A DNA stretch of 64,000 bases, taken from Variovorax sp. N23. GTDB taxonomy: Bacteria; Pseudomonadota; Gammaproteobacteria; Burkholderiales; Burkholderiaceae_C. The DNA is taken from positions 1-64,000 of the forward strand of contig NZ_JAOOPY010000002.1 of NCBI RefSeq assembly GCF_025486315.1. The letters run 5' to 3'. The notes beneath the pieces are model-generated. The model saw only the letters and a program-made list of their open reading frames with translations, was not told the origin of the DNA and did no database searches. The position numbers and the translations under genes were made by a program. Below, one piece after another: positions 40,983 through 49,935 of this stretch. Position 1 is the stretch's first letter. Every line of letters begins with the position of its first letter.

Positions 40983-41003
40983 ACTTGCGTGCTGTCAGGG
41001 CGT

Positions 41004-41909
41004 TCAGCCCGGCAGCGCGGCCAACCGGTTGACCAGCGCTTCCATGAAAGACAGCGTGGCGATCGGCAACGTGCGCCCGGCGCGCGACACCAGCACCAGC
41101 TGGCTGTTCGTGAGCGTCCGGTCGGTCAGCGGGACCGCCACCAGCGCGCCGCGCCGCACCTCGTTCTGCGTGCCGATCTGGAACTGGAAGCTGATGGCGC
41201 CGGTGCGCAGGGTGAATTCCTTCAGCGTCTGCACCGTGCTGGCCTCCAGCGCCACCTGCAGCGTCATGTGGGAGCGCGCCATGAGCGCGTCGAGCAGGCG
41301 CCGGCTGCCGAAGGAGCGGTCGCCCAGCGCCACGGGGTACTCCTGGCAGTCGGCCAGGCGCAGCGTGTCGCGGTCGGCCAGCGGGTGGTCGGGCCGCAGC
41401 ATGGCGCACAGCGGCTGCGGAATGGCGGCGATGACGCGCAGCGCGTCCGAGGGCACCGGGTCGTGCACCAGGATCAGCTCCACGTCGTCGGCCAGGAGCG
41501 CCGCCACCAGCACGCCGGTCACGCCTGCGACGAGCTGGAACTGCACGCCCGGGTGCGTCTGCTGGTACTGCGCGATGGTGTCGGGGATCAGGTCGACGGC
41601 GACCGATTCGGCGCAGCCGATGCGCACCGTGCCGCGCACCAGGCCGCGCAACTGCTCGATCTGCGATTCGGCCGAGCGCATGTCGGCCATGCTGCGGCGC
41701 ACCGCCGCGATCAGCACTTCGCCGGCGGACGTGAGCCGCACGCCGCGCGGCAGCCGCTCGAACAGCGGCGTGCCCACGTCGGACTCGATCTCGAGGATCT
41801 TGCGGTTGAGCGCGGTCGAGGCCACGTGCAGCTTCTCCGCCGCCTTGCGGATCGAACCGGCCCGTGCGACGGCGTCGAGGTAGACGAAATGGCGGGGCGG
41901 GTGGAGCAT
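41004..41909 (-). CDS. LysR family transcriptional regulator
   Basis: 301 residues. The helix-turn-helix lies at residues about 18-65 (SIRKAAEKLHVASTALNRKI, then LFERLPRGVRLTSAGE), followed by the two-lobed inducer-binding domain. It lies directly upstream of, and in the same direction as, the ring-opening amidohydrolase operon, and is its probable regulator. LysR proteins usually diverge from their targets; here the target promoter would lie in the 115-base gap. Confidence 0.9.
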   Translation of the reverse strand: MLHPPRHFVYLDAVARAGSIRKAAEKLHVASTALNRKILEIESDVGTPLFERLPRGVRLTSAGEVLIAAVRRSMADMRSAESQIEQLRGLVRGTVRIGCAESVAVDLIPDTIAQYQQTHPGVQFQLVAGVTGVLVAALLADDVELILVHDPVPSDALRVIAAIPQPLCAMLRPDHPLADRDTLRLADCQEYPVALGDRSFGSRRLLDALMARSHMTLQVALEASTVQTLKEFTLRTGAISFQFQIGTQNEVRRGALVAVPLTDRTLTNSQLVLVSRAGRTLPIATLSFMEALVNRLAALPG

Positions 41910-41928
41910 GGTGCCGGCGTCGCCGTGC

Positions 41929-43950
41929 TCAGAGGCCGCTGTGGGCGGGGTTCGGCAGCAGCGCGCCCCGCACCGTGTCGCGGCCCGCGGCCTTGGCGGC
42001 GTAGCAGGCCGCGTCGGCGGCCCGCAGCCAGTCGTTCACCGTCCCCATGTCCACCTGCAGCGCCGCCACGCCGACGCTGGCGCCGACGCTCAGCGGGCCG
42101 TGCGGCGACGGCACCACGACCTCGGTGATGGCGCGGCGCACGTCGTGGGCAATGCGCATCGCCATCTCGGGCGTGCAGTGCTCGAGCAGCAGCGCGAACT
42201 CGTCGCCGCCGACGCGGGCCACGAGGTCGCCGGCGCGCACACGGGCGGTGATCGCCGTGGCCACCGTCAGCAGCATCAGGTCGCCCGTGAGGTGGCCGGC
42301 GGTGTCGTTCACCGGCTTGAAGCGGTCGAGGTCGAGGAAGACCAGCACGGCCGGCAGCGAGGCGGGCAGTGCCTCGACCAGCCGCTGTGCCTGCCGCTCG
42401 AAGGTCGCGCGGTTGGCCAGCCCGGTGAGCGCATCGTGCGCGGCCGACCATTCGAGCTGCTGGCGGGCGGCCCGCTGGTCCTCGACATCGCTGAGCGTCC
42501 AGATGGTGCCGCGCGTGCGGTCGGCCGGGTCCACCGGCTTGGTCCTCAGGCCGGCCCAGAAGCGCGTGCCGTCGTGCCGCAGCAGCTGCCACTCGCCCCG
42601 GTAGGGCTGCAGGGCACGGAACTCGCCGCGTTCCTGGGCGAGGAAGGCGGCATGGTCCTCGTCCGACGCGAAGAGCATGCGCACCGGCTGGTCGATCAGG
42701 TCGTGCTGGGTGCTGGCGAAGAGACGGCAGAACTCGGCGCTGACGAGCTCGAAACGCTCGCCGCGCACGAAGGCGATGCCCACGGGCGCCGCACTCATGA
42801 CCGAGCCGAGCTTGCGCATCGTCTCAGCGTTCGTCGCCTCCAGCTGCACGCGCTCGATGCCCACACGGCGCAGCACGCGGCTCAGGCTGCCGATCTCGCC
42901 GGCCGCGGCCGGCCAGCCGGCGTGCGGCGCCAGCGTGCCGTCGAACAGGTGCTGTGCGCGATGCTCCAACAGCGTCAGCGGCCGCAGCAGACGCCACAGC
43001 AGCGCCAGGAAGGCGACCAACATGAGGGCGATCAGCGCGACCGCGACGATCAGCGCGTCGGTCCGCGCGGCGCGCAAGGGCGCCAGCAGGTCGGCCTCGG
43101 CGCGGGCGCGCCAGATCATCCAGTCCGGCCCCGGCACGCCGGCGGCGCTGACCAGTTCGCCGGGCTGCTTCAACTGGATGCCCAGCGGCTCGATCGGCGA
43201 GCCCGCCGCGCGCCACCCGGCAAAGGCCTGCGCCAAGCGCGGCTCGTCGGACAGATGCGTCATGAGTCGTCCGCGATCGGGGTGCGCGAGCACTTGGCCG
43301 TGCTGGGTCGTCACCACCAGCATCGCGGCCGACTCGAGACCATCATCGTCCACCAGCCCGTCGAGCAGGTCGCGGCTGCTCAGGCGAAGGGTGCCGCCCA
43401 GTATTCCCGCCGCGCCTGTGGCATCGTGGATCGGTTGCGTGAAGACGATGGCCGGCTCGCCGCGAAGGCGGTCCGACACCGGTTCGGAAATGATCGGCCG
43501 GCCCTCGCGCAGCGTCCGCTGGAAGTAGTCGCGGTCGGCCAGGCTGAGGCGCGGGAGCACGCTGACCTCCGTGCTGTTCGCGCGAACCCTCATCTCGCCG
43601 TCCTCGGTAGCCACGAACAGGCCGGTGAACAGACGGCGCAGGACGGGCTGCGATTCGGCGAATTGCCGCATGGCGGCCTCGTCGCCCAGGGCCACCATCC
43701 CGAGTTCCGGTGTGACCGCCCCCAGTGCGAGCTGCAGTTCGATCAACCGCCGCGACAGCAGCGCCGCCGTGCGCGCGACTTCGTTGGCTTCGCGGCGTTG
43801 TTCGGTGGCGAGCGTGTCCTTCTCGGCGCGTGTCACCAGCAGGAGGGTGATGAGGCCGATGCCCAGCAACAACGCGGCGACGCCGCCCGCGATGATGCGC
43901 AGCTTGAGGGAGCCGAGGGCGGCGGGCCAGTGGAAGTCGCGACCGGTCAT
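41929..43950 (-). CDS. Diguanylate cyclase with Cache and PAS domains
   Basis: 673 residues from the ATG at 43950 (a TTG at 43956 is possible). A membrane helix near residue 20 and another near residue 310 flank a periplasmic double-Cache-like sensor. A PAS domain (about 385-500) leads to a GGDEF domain with HDALTGLANRATFE and an intact RVGGDEFALLLEHC. It makes cyclic di-GMP in response to an external ligand. It ends 20 bases before the LysR gene on the same strand. Confidence 0.9.
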   Translation of the reverse strand: MTGRDFHWPAALGSLKLRIIAGGVAALLLGIGLITLLLVTRAEKDTLATEQRREANEVARTAALLSRRLIELQLALGAVTPELGMVALGDEAAMRQFAESQPVLRRLFTGLFVATEDGEMRVRANSTEVSVLPRLSLADRDYFQRTLREGRPIISEPVSDRLRGEPAIVFTQPIHDATGAAGILGGTLRLSSRDLLDGLVDDDGLESAAMLVVTTQHGQVLAHPDRGRLMTHLSDEPRLAQAFAGWRAAGSPIEPLGIQLKQPGELVSAAGVPGPDWMIWRARAEADLLAPLRAARTDALIVAVALIALMLVAFLALLWRLLRPLTLLEHRAQHLFDGTLAPHAGWPAAAGEIGSLSRVLRRVGIERVQLEATNAETMRKLGSVMSAAPVGIAFVRGERFELVSAEFCRLFASTQHDLIDQPVRMLFASDEDHAAFLAQERGEFRALQPYRGEWQLLRHDGTRFWAGLRTKPVDPADRTRGTIWTLSDVEDQRAARQQLEWSAAHDALTGLANRATFERQAQRLVEALPASLPAVLVFLDLDRFKPVNDTAGHLTGDLMLLTVATAITARVRAGDLVARVGGDEFALLLEHCTPEMAMRIAHDVRRAITEVVVPSPHGPLSVGASVGVAALQVDMGTVNDWLRAADAACYAAKAAGRDTVRGALLPNPAHSGL

Positions 43951-44159
43951 GGGCAATCGATGAGGCTATAGGCGCGCGGCGTGGGCCGGGCGTTCCAAAC
44001 GGGATTCAGGGGTGGGGCGGGTCGACGCGAAACATCATTGTGGCGTGTCTCCGAAGGCCCTTGGCGAAATACATATGGTGCCCTTGTAGGCCAATCCACA
44101 CGGCACAACGCGCCGGTGAGCGTCCGCTTTCCGGCGGGCTGCGGGCTAGCATCGACGCC

Positions 44160-45197
44160 ATGGACCTCGTCGTCGCCCGCCCCGAAGGCCTCTACTGCCC
44201 GCCCGGCGACTTCTATATCGACCCCTGGCGGCCGGTGGCGCGCGCGGTCATCACCCATGCCCATTCCGACCATGCACGGGTCGGACACGGGCACTACCTG
44301 GCCCACACCGACAGCGCAGGCATCCTGCGCACGCGGCTCGGCGACGACATCGCGCTGCAGACGCTGCCCTACGGCGAGGCGATCACGCACCACGGCGTGC
44401 GCATCTCGCTGCACCCGGCCGGCCATGTGCTCGGCTCCGCGCAGGTGCGGCTCGAACACGGCGGGCGCGTGTGGGTGGCCTCGGGCGACTACAAGACCGA
44501 GCCCGACGGCACTTGCCCGCCTTTCGAGCCGGTGCCCTGCGACACCTTCATCACCGAGTCGACCTTCGGCCTGCCGATCTACCGCTGGCCGACGCAGGCC
44601 GTGCTGTTCGCCGAGATCGACGACTGGTGGCGCCGCAATGCGGAGGAGGGCCGCGCGTCGGTGCTGTTCTGCTATGCCTTCGGCAAGGCGCAGCGCATCC
44701 TGCACGGCGTCGATGCGGGCATCGGGCCGATCGTGGTGCACGGGGCGGTCGAGCCGCTGAACGCCGTGTACCGCGCCGCCGGCGTCGCGCTGCCGTCGAC
44801 CCTGCGCGCGACCGATCCGGAAGTGAGCCCGCAGATGCTCAGGCGTGCGCTGGTGCTGGCGCCGCCCACGGCGCAGGGCACGCCGTGGATGCGGCGCTTC
44901 GGCCACTACGCCGACGCCTTCGCCAGCGGCTGGATGCAGCTGCGCGGCACGCGTCGCCGGCGCGGTGTCGACCGCGGCTTCGTCATGAGCGACCACGCCG
45001 ACTGGCCCGGCCTGCAGAAGGCTATCGCCGGCACGGGGGCCGAGCGCGTGTTCGTCACGCACGGCAGCGTCGCGGTACTGGTGCGCTGGCTCACCGAGAA
45101 CGGGCTGGAGGCGCAGGGGTTCAAGACCGAATACGGCGACGAGGACGTGGCCGACCAGGGCGACGCCAAGCCTGCGGCGCCCGACGCCGCGCCATGA
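44160..45197 (+). CDS. Ligase-associated DNA exonuclease (metallo-beta-lactamase fold)
   Basis: 345 residues from the ATG at 44160. THAHSDHARVGHGHY is the HxHxDH metal site, with further ligands in HPAGHVLGSAQV and VASGDYKTEPDG. The sequence is close to the exonuclease family encoded beside bacterial ATP-dependent ligases, related to SNM1/Artemis. Its stop overlaps the ligase start (ATGA). Likely role: trimming DNA ends before ligation. Confidence 0.92.
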   Translation: MDLVVARPEGLYCPPGDFYIDPWRPVARAVITHAHSDHARVGHGHYLAHTDSAGILRTRLGDDIALQTLPYGEAITHHGVRISLHPAGHVLGSAQVRLEHGGRVWVASGDYKTEPDGTCPPFEPVPCDTFITESTFGLPIYRWPTQAVLFAEIDDWWRRNAEEGRASVLFCYAFGKAQRILHGVDAGIGPIVVHGAVEPLNAVYRAAGVALPSTLRATDPEVSPQMLRRALVLAPPTAQGTPWMRRFGHYADAFASGWMQLRGTRRRRGVDRGFVMSDHADWPGLQKAIAGTGAERVFVTHGSVAVLVRWLTENGLEAQGFKTEYGDEDVADQGDAKPAAPDAAP

Positions 45198-46840
45198 AAG
45201 CCTTCGCCGCCCTCTACCGCGAACTCGACGCCACCACGTCGAGCCTCGCCAAGCAGGCGGCCCTGCAGCGCTACCTGCAGGCCGCCGTGCCCGAAGACGC
45301 GGCGTGGGCGGTGTACTTCCTCGCCGGTGGCAAGCCACGCCAACTGGTGCCCACCAGGCTGCTGCGCCTGCTGGCGCAAGAGGCCGCCGGCCTGCCCGAG
45401 TGGCTGTTCGACGAGAGCTACGAGGCCGTCGGCGACCTGGCCGAAACGATCTCCTTGTTGTTGCCGCCGCCGACCGAGGCGCACGATCTCGGCCTGGCCG
45501 TGTGGATCGAGCGGCATCTGTTGCCGTTGCGAAAGACAGCGCCTGAGGCACTCGCCGGCACGCTGCGTTCGCAATGGCGCCAGCTCGCCGTCGACGAGCG
45601 GCTGGTCTACTTCAAGCTCATGACCGGCAGCTTCCGCGTCGGCGTGTCGCGGCTGCAGGTGACGCAGGCGCTGGCGGCCGTCGGCGGACTCGACCCCAAG
45701 CGCGTGGCGCAGCGGCTCATGGGCTACACGCACACCAGCGGGCAGCCCAGTGCGGCCGACTACGCGGCGCTCATCGGCGCGGAGAACGACAGCGAGCTCG
45801 ATCAGAAGACCAGCGGCCAGCCGTACCCGTTCTTCCTCGCGCATCCCTTCAACCAGCCGGTCGAACAGTTCGATGCGCTGCTCGGCCCACCGGCCGACTG
45901 GATCGTCGAATGGAAGTGGGACGGCATCCGCGCCCAGCTCGTCAAGCGCGCCGGGGCGGTGTCGCTGTGGTCGCGCGGCGAGGAGCTGGTGACCGACCGC
46001 TTCCCCGAACTCGCGACCATGGGCGAGGCGCTGCCCGACGGCACGGTGCTCGACGGCGAGATCGTGGTCTGGAGAGACGACCGTGTGCAACCCTTCGCCG
46101 AGCTGCAGCGCCGCATCGGCCGCAAGACGGTGGGCGCCAAGCTGCTGCGCGAGATCCCGGTGGTACTGCTCGGCTACGACCTCCTCGAATGGCAGGGCCG
46201 CGACCTGCGCGCGGTCCCGCAGCAGGAACGCCGGGCATGGATGGACGAACTCGTCACGCAGGTGCAGCACCCGCAGCTCATCGCCAGCCCGATGCTCACC
46301 GGCGACAGTTGGAGCGACCTGTCACGCCAGCGCGAGGCCGCGCGCGCGATGGGCGTCGAAGGGATGATGCTCAAGCAGCGCCACGCGCACTACGGCGTCG
46401 GCCGCACCAAGGACGTCGGCACCTGGTGGAAGTGGAAGATCGACCCGCTCAGCATCGACGCCGTGCTCATCTACGCGCAGCGCGGCCACGGCCGCCGCGC
46501 CAGCCTCTACAGCGACTACACCTTCGCCGTGTGGGACGGCCCGCCCGAGCAGCCGGACCGCAAGCTCGTCCCCTTCGCCAAGGCCTACTCGGGCCTCACC
46601 GACGCCGAGATGGGTCGCGTCGACGCGGTCATCCGCAAGACCACCATCGAGAGCTTCGGCCCGGTGCGCAGCGTGAAGCCGACGCTGGTGTTCGAGCTCG
46701 GCTTCGAAGGCATCGCGAAGAGCACGCGCCACAAGAGCGGCATCGCCGTGCGCTTTCCGCGCATGCTGCGCTGGCGGGAGGACAAGCCGGTGGATGCGGC
46801 GGATACCTTGGAGACGCTGGCGGCATTGCTGCCGGGGTAG
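45194..46840 (+). CDS. ATP-dependent DNA ligase
   Basis: 548 residues. The N-terminal DNA-binding domain (1-220) precedes the nucleotidyltransferase core: the AMP-accepting lysine is Lys241 in WKWDGIRAQ, followed by motif III (LDGEIVVW) and motif IV/V (EGMMLKQRHAHYGVG, WWKWKIDPL). A C-terminal OB-fold completes it. It seals nicks, probably in repair, alongside the NAD ligase expected elsewhere. It is coupled to the exonuclease gene; the Lhr-type helicase often found in this cluster is not adjacent here. Confidence 0.95.
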   Translation: MKAFAALYRELDATTSSLAKQAALQRYLQAAVPEDAAWAVYFLAGGKPRQLVPTRLLRLLAQEAAGLPEWLFDESYEAVGDLAETISLLLPPPTEAHDLGLAVWIERHLLPLRKTAPEALAGTLRSQWRQLAVDERLVYFKLMTGSFRVGVSRLQVTQALAAVGGLDPKRVAQRLMGYTHTSGQPSAADYAALIGAENDSELDQKTSGQPYPFFLAHPFNQPVEQFDALLGPPADWIVEWKWDGIRAQLVKRAGAVSLWSRGEELVTDRFPELATMGEALPDGTVLDGEIVVWRDDRVQPFAELQRRIGRKTVGAKLLREIPVVLLGYDLLEWQGRDLRAVPQQERRAWMDELVTQVQHPQLIASPMLTGDSWSDLSRQREAARAMGVEGMMLKQRHAHYGVGRTKDVGTWWKWKIDPLSIDAVLIYAQRGHGRRASLYSDYTFAVWDGPPEQPDRKLVPFAKAYSGLTDAEMGRVDAVIRKTTIESFGPVRSVKPTLVFELGFEGIAKSTRHKSGIAVRFPRMLRWREDKPVDAADTLETLAALLPG

Positions 46841-46867
46841 GTCGCGCTGCTGGCGTCGGTCGCGCCC

Positions 46868-47452
46868 CTAAAGCGCCGGTCCGAGTCCGATCGGTGCCGG
46901 CACCTGATTGACGATGCGGGTGAACAGGGCGTTGTAGGCACGATCCGGTACGTGCCCGGCCAAGGGGTCGCCGTTGTGTGCGAATGCATCGTCGAGTTCG
47001 CGCCAGTCGGTGTCGGTGAGCACGCGCTCGGCCAGCGGCAGAATCTCGCGCTCCTCCAGCGTCATGTGCGCCAAGTAGAAGTCCACGTATTGCCCCACCG
47101 CCTGCTCGAACGCCGCGCGGCGCGGCTCGCCGAGAATCTCGAAGGCAAGCAGCGCATGCTCGACATGGCGGATCCGGCGCTCGCCGCTGGCGTGGTCGCT
47201 GTCGAGCTTGTCCAGCAGATCGCGCGAGAGCGGCGTCTTCGCACGCAGCTTGGGAAACAGCAGCTCCGTCTCCTTGGGGTGGTGCCGCTTCTCCGGGAAC
47301 TCGTCCACGTAGAAAAGCATCGCCCGCAGGGTCGCGAAGTCGGGCAGGGCGCCTTGCTTGCGGTACTGCTCGAGCAGCATGACGATGGAGCGAAGGACGG
47401 CCGAGAGTGCGGCGTGCTCCAGACGGATGATGCGAACGCTGGCGTAGGTCAT
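46868..47452 (-). CDS. Hemerythrin-like domain protein
   Basis: 194 residues from the ATG at 47452, with AAGG 6 bases upstream; an ATG at 47458 is the alternative. IIRLEHAALSAVL, EFPEKRHHPKETELLFPKL, SDHASGERRIRHVE and FYLAHMTLEEREILPLAE provide the His/Glu ligands of a di-iron four-helix bundle. Relatives bind oxygen or respond to nitrosative or redox stress. It diverges from the DUF4010 gene. Confidence 0.9.
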   Translation of the reverse strand: MTYASVRIIRLEHAALSAVLRSIVMLLEQYRKQGALPDFATLRAMLFYVDEFPEKRHHPKETELLFPKLRAKTPLSRDLLDKLDSDHASGERRIRHVEHALLAFEILGEPRRAAFEQAVGQYVDFYLAHMTLEEREILPLAERVLTDTDWRELDDAFAHNGDPLAGHVPDRAYNALFTRIVNQVPAPIGLGPAL

Positions 47453-47665
47453 GGCCATCCTTGCTTGCGGGAGGGGCGCGGCTGCCCGGGCATGGCAGCT
47501 GGCCCCGGCCCCATTCTCCGCACGCGGAAGGCGTCGCCCTTGATCGATATCAAGTCAGGTCGCCTGGGCCTTCCCGGTTTGCGAAGGATCAAGTCCGCAG
47601 GCTCGGGCGGCGGGCCGGCACATGTCGGCGTCTTGACGCGCCGCCGCCCGGGGCGACACTGCGGA

Positions 47666-48994
47666 ATGGACATCTTCACATCGTCGGCCTCGCTCGTGGG
47701 GCTGGCCGTGGCGCTGGGCATCGGGCTCATCGTCGGCATCGAGCGAGAACGCCGCAAGGGGGATGGCGACCGCCGAGCCGCGGCGGGATTGCGCACCTTC
47801 GCCATCGCCGCGGTCGCGGGCGCGATCGCGCAGCGCCTGCCCGTCCCGGCGCTCGTTCCCATCGGGGGCGCCCTCGTCGCCACACTGGCGGTGGTGTCGC
47901 ACTGGAAGAGCCGCTCGCCGGACCCGGGCATGACCACGGAGATCGCCTTGTTCGCGACCTACCTGATCGGCGTGCTGTGCGTCATCGAGCCGTCGTTGGG
48001 CGCCGCCTGCGGAACGGGCCTGGCGCTGCTGCTGGCGGCGCGCAACAGGCTGCACCGGTTCGCCACCGAACTGCTCAGCGAGCAGGAGCTCAACGACGGT
48101 GTGCTGTTGGGCGCGCTGGCCTTGATCGCGTTGCCACTCATTCCCGCCCAGCCCATCGAGATGCTCGCCGGCATCTCGCCCCGGCCGCTGGCCGCGATGG
48201 TGCTGCTGATCATGGCGATGCAGGCGGCGGGCCAGGCGGCGGTGCGTTGGCTCGGCGTGCGCGGCGGCCTGCTCGGGGCAGGTTTTGCGTCCGGGTTCGT
48301 GTCGAGCACCGCCACCGTGGCCTCATTCGGAAGCCGGGCGCGTCGACAGCCGCTCCACACCAGCCTGCTGGCCAGCGCCGCCGCCTTGTCGGCGGTGGCC
48401 ACCTGGGTGCTGGCCCTGACGATGACCGCGGCACTGTCCCCTCCAGCCGGAATCGCGCTGCTGCCGGTCGCGCTGGCCGGAGCGGCAGGCGCGACCGCCG
48501 TGGCGCTGTTGCCGCTTTTGTCGCATCAGCCATCCGCTGCGCTCGAAGCGCCGCCCGTCACCCGCAGCGCGCTGCGCCCGCGCGAGGCGCTCGTCGTGGC
48601 CCTGGTGCTGGCCTCGGTGGCGTTGCTGGTGGGAACGGCACAGCGGCACTTCGGCAACACGGGGCTGCAAGTCGGCATCGCGTTGGCGGCGTTGGTCGAC
48701 GCACACGCGCCGGTGGCGTCGCTCGCTTCGCTGCACGCGGCCGACACGCTGTCGACGGCGCAGTTCGTCCGAGGCGTGCTCGTGGCGGTCGGCGCCAACA
48801 CGCTCACGCGCTGCATCGTGGCCTGGGTTGCCGGCGGCCGGGCCTATGCGCTGCGCGTGGCGGCCGCACTGGTCGCGAGCCTGGCCTGTGCCACCGTCAC
48901 CGCGGTCTGGCTGCGGGATCACCCGCTGGAACTGGCTGCTGCATCCGTGTTGCGCGTCGATGCCGAATTTCCCGGCACGGTCGAATCGCTTTAA
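47666..48994 (+). CDS. MgtC/SapB-type membrane protein with DUF4010
   Basis: 442 residues from the ATG at 47666. The N-terminal MgtC-like part has VALGIGLIVGIERERRKGDG and GLRTFAIAAVAGAIAQ; the C-terminal half is the hydrophobic DUF4010 domain with GGLLGAGFASGFVSSTATVASF. About a dozen helices are expected. The function is not established; MgtC domains are linked to magnesium and acid stress. Confidence 0.87.
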   Translation: MDIFTSSASLVGLAVALGIGLIVGIERERRKGDGDRRAAAGLRTFAIAAVAGAIAQRLPVPALVPIGGALVATLAVVSHWKSRSPDPGMTTEIALFATYLIGVLCVIEPSLGAACGTGLALLLAARNRLHRFATELLSEQELNDGVLLGALALIALPLIPAQPIEMLAGISPRPLAAMVLLIMAMQAAGQAAVRWLGVRGGLLGAGFASGFVSSTATVASFGSRARRQPLHTSLLASAAALSAVATWVLALTMTAALSPPAGIALLPVALAGAAGATAVALLPLLSHQPSAALEAPPVTRSALRPREALVVALVLASVALLVGTAQRHFGNTGLQVGIALAALVDAHAPVASLASLHAADTLSTAQFVRGVLVAVGANTLTRCIVAWVAGGRAYALRVAAALVASLACATVTAVWLRDHPLELAAASVLRVDAEFPGTVESL

Positions 48995-49004
48995 GCTCCC
49001 GTCC

Positions 49005-49907
49005 ATGAGCAGCCTCAACCCCAAGACCTACGACTCCGTTCCCTCGCGCAAGGTGGCCTTCCTCGGCCTGGGCGTGATGGGTTTCCCCATGGCCGGCCAC
49101 CTGGCCAAGGCGGGCCACCGCGTGACGGTCTACAACCGCTCCGCCGCTAAGTCGGCCGCCTGGGCCGCCGAGTTCGGCGGCCAGAGCGCGCCCACGCCGC
49201 GCGAAGCGGCGGCCGGCGCGGAGATGGTGTTCTGCTGCGTCGGCAACGACGACGACCTGCGCTCGGTGGTGCTGGGCGACGACGGCGCCTTCGCCGGCAT
49301 GTCGAAGCACGCGGTGTTCGTCGACCACACGACGGCCTCGGCCGACGTGGCGCGTGAACTGTCGAAGATCGCGCAGGGCAAGGGCCTGCAGTTCATCGAT
49401 GCCCCCGTGTCCGGTGGCCAGGCCGGTGCGCAGAACGGTCTGCTGACCGTGATGTGCGGCGGCGACAGCGCCACTTTCGACGCGGTCAAGCCGGTTGCCA
49501 TGGCCTTCTCGCGCGCCGTCACGCTGCTGGGCGAGAGCGGCGCCGGCCAGCTGGCCAAGATGGTCAACCAGATCTGCATCGCCGGCCTGGTGCAGGGCCT
49601 GTCGGAAGCCATCGCCTTCGGCATGCGCGCCGGCCTCGACATGGAAGCCGTGCTCGGCGTCATCAGCAAGGGCGCGGCCCAGAGCTGGCAGATGGAGAAC
49701 CGCGGCAAGACCATGATCGACGGCAAGTTCGACTACGGCTTTGCGGTCGACTGGATGCGCAAGGACCTGGGCCTGGTGCTGGACGAAGCCAAGCGCAACG
49801 GCGCGCGGCTGCCCGTGACGGCGCTGGTCGACCAGTTCTATGCCGACGTGCAGCAGGCGGGCGGTGCCCGCTGGGACACGTCGAGCCTCATCACACGACT
49901 CAAGTAA
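49005..49907 (+). CDS. NAD(P)-dependent beta-hydroxyacid dehydrogenase
   Basis: 300 residues from the ATG at 49005. KVAFLGLGVMGFPMAGHLAK is the N-terminal Rossmann motif, followed by FIDAPVSGGQAGAQNGLLTVM and the catalytic lysine in GAGQLAKMVNQICIAGL. The family includes 3-hydroxyisobutyrate dehydrogenase and tartronate semialdehyde reductase; DYGFAVDWMRKDLGLVLDEA is typical. The exact substrate is uncertain. Confidence 0.9.
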   Translation: MSSLNPKTYDSVPSRKVAFLGLGVMGFPMAGHLAKAGHRVTVYNRSAAKSAAWAAEFGGQSAPTPREAAAGAEMVFCCVGNDDDLRSVVLGDDGAFAGMSKHAVFVDHTTASADVARELSKIAQGKGLQFIDAPVSGGQAGAQNGLLTVMCGGDSATFDAVKPVAMAFSRAVTLLGESGAGQLAKMVNQICIAGLVQGLSEAIAFGMRAGLDMEAVLGVISKGAAQSWQMENRGKTMIDGKFDYGFAVDWMRKDLGLVLDEAKRNGARLPVTALVDQFYADVQQAGGARWDTSSLITRLK

Positions 49908-49931
49908 AAAGCGCCCCGCGGGGCGCTTTTG
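49907..49931. terminator. Bidirectional terminator
   Basis: AAAAGCGCCCC/GGGGCGCTTTT (49907-49917 with 49920-49930) is an 11-bp stem with A- and T-runs on its two sides, between two convergent genes. It can serve both strands. Confidence 0.9.
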
Positions 49932-49935
49932 TCGT

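Noticed and set aside
40889..40984. N-terminal extension of the ring-opening amidohydrolase by 32 residues
   Set aside because: The extra residues are Cys-rich, unlike the family, and would cover the palindrome and the probable promoter. The ATG at 40888 is preferred.
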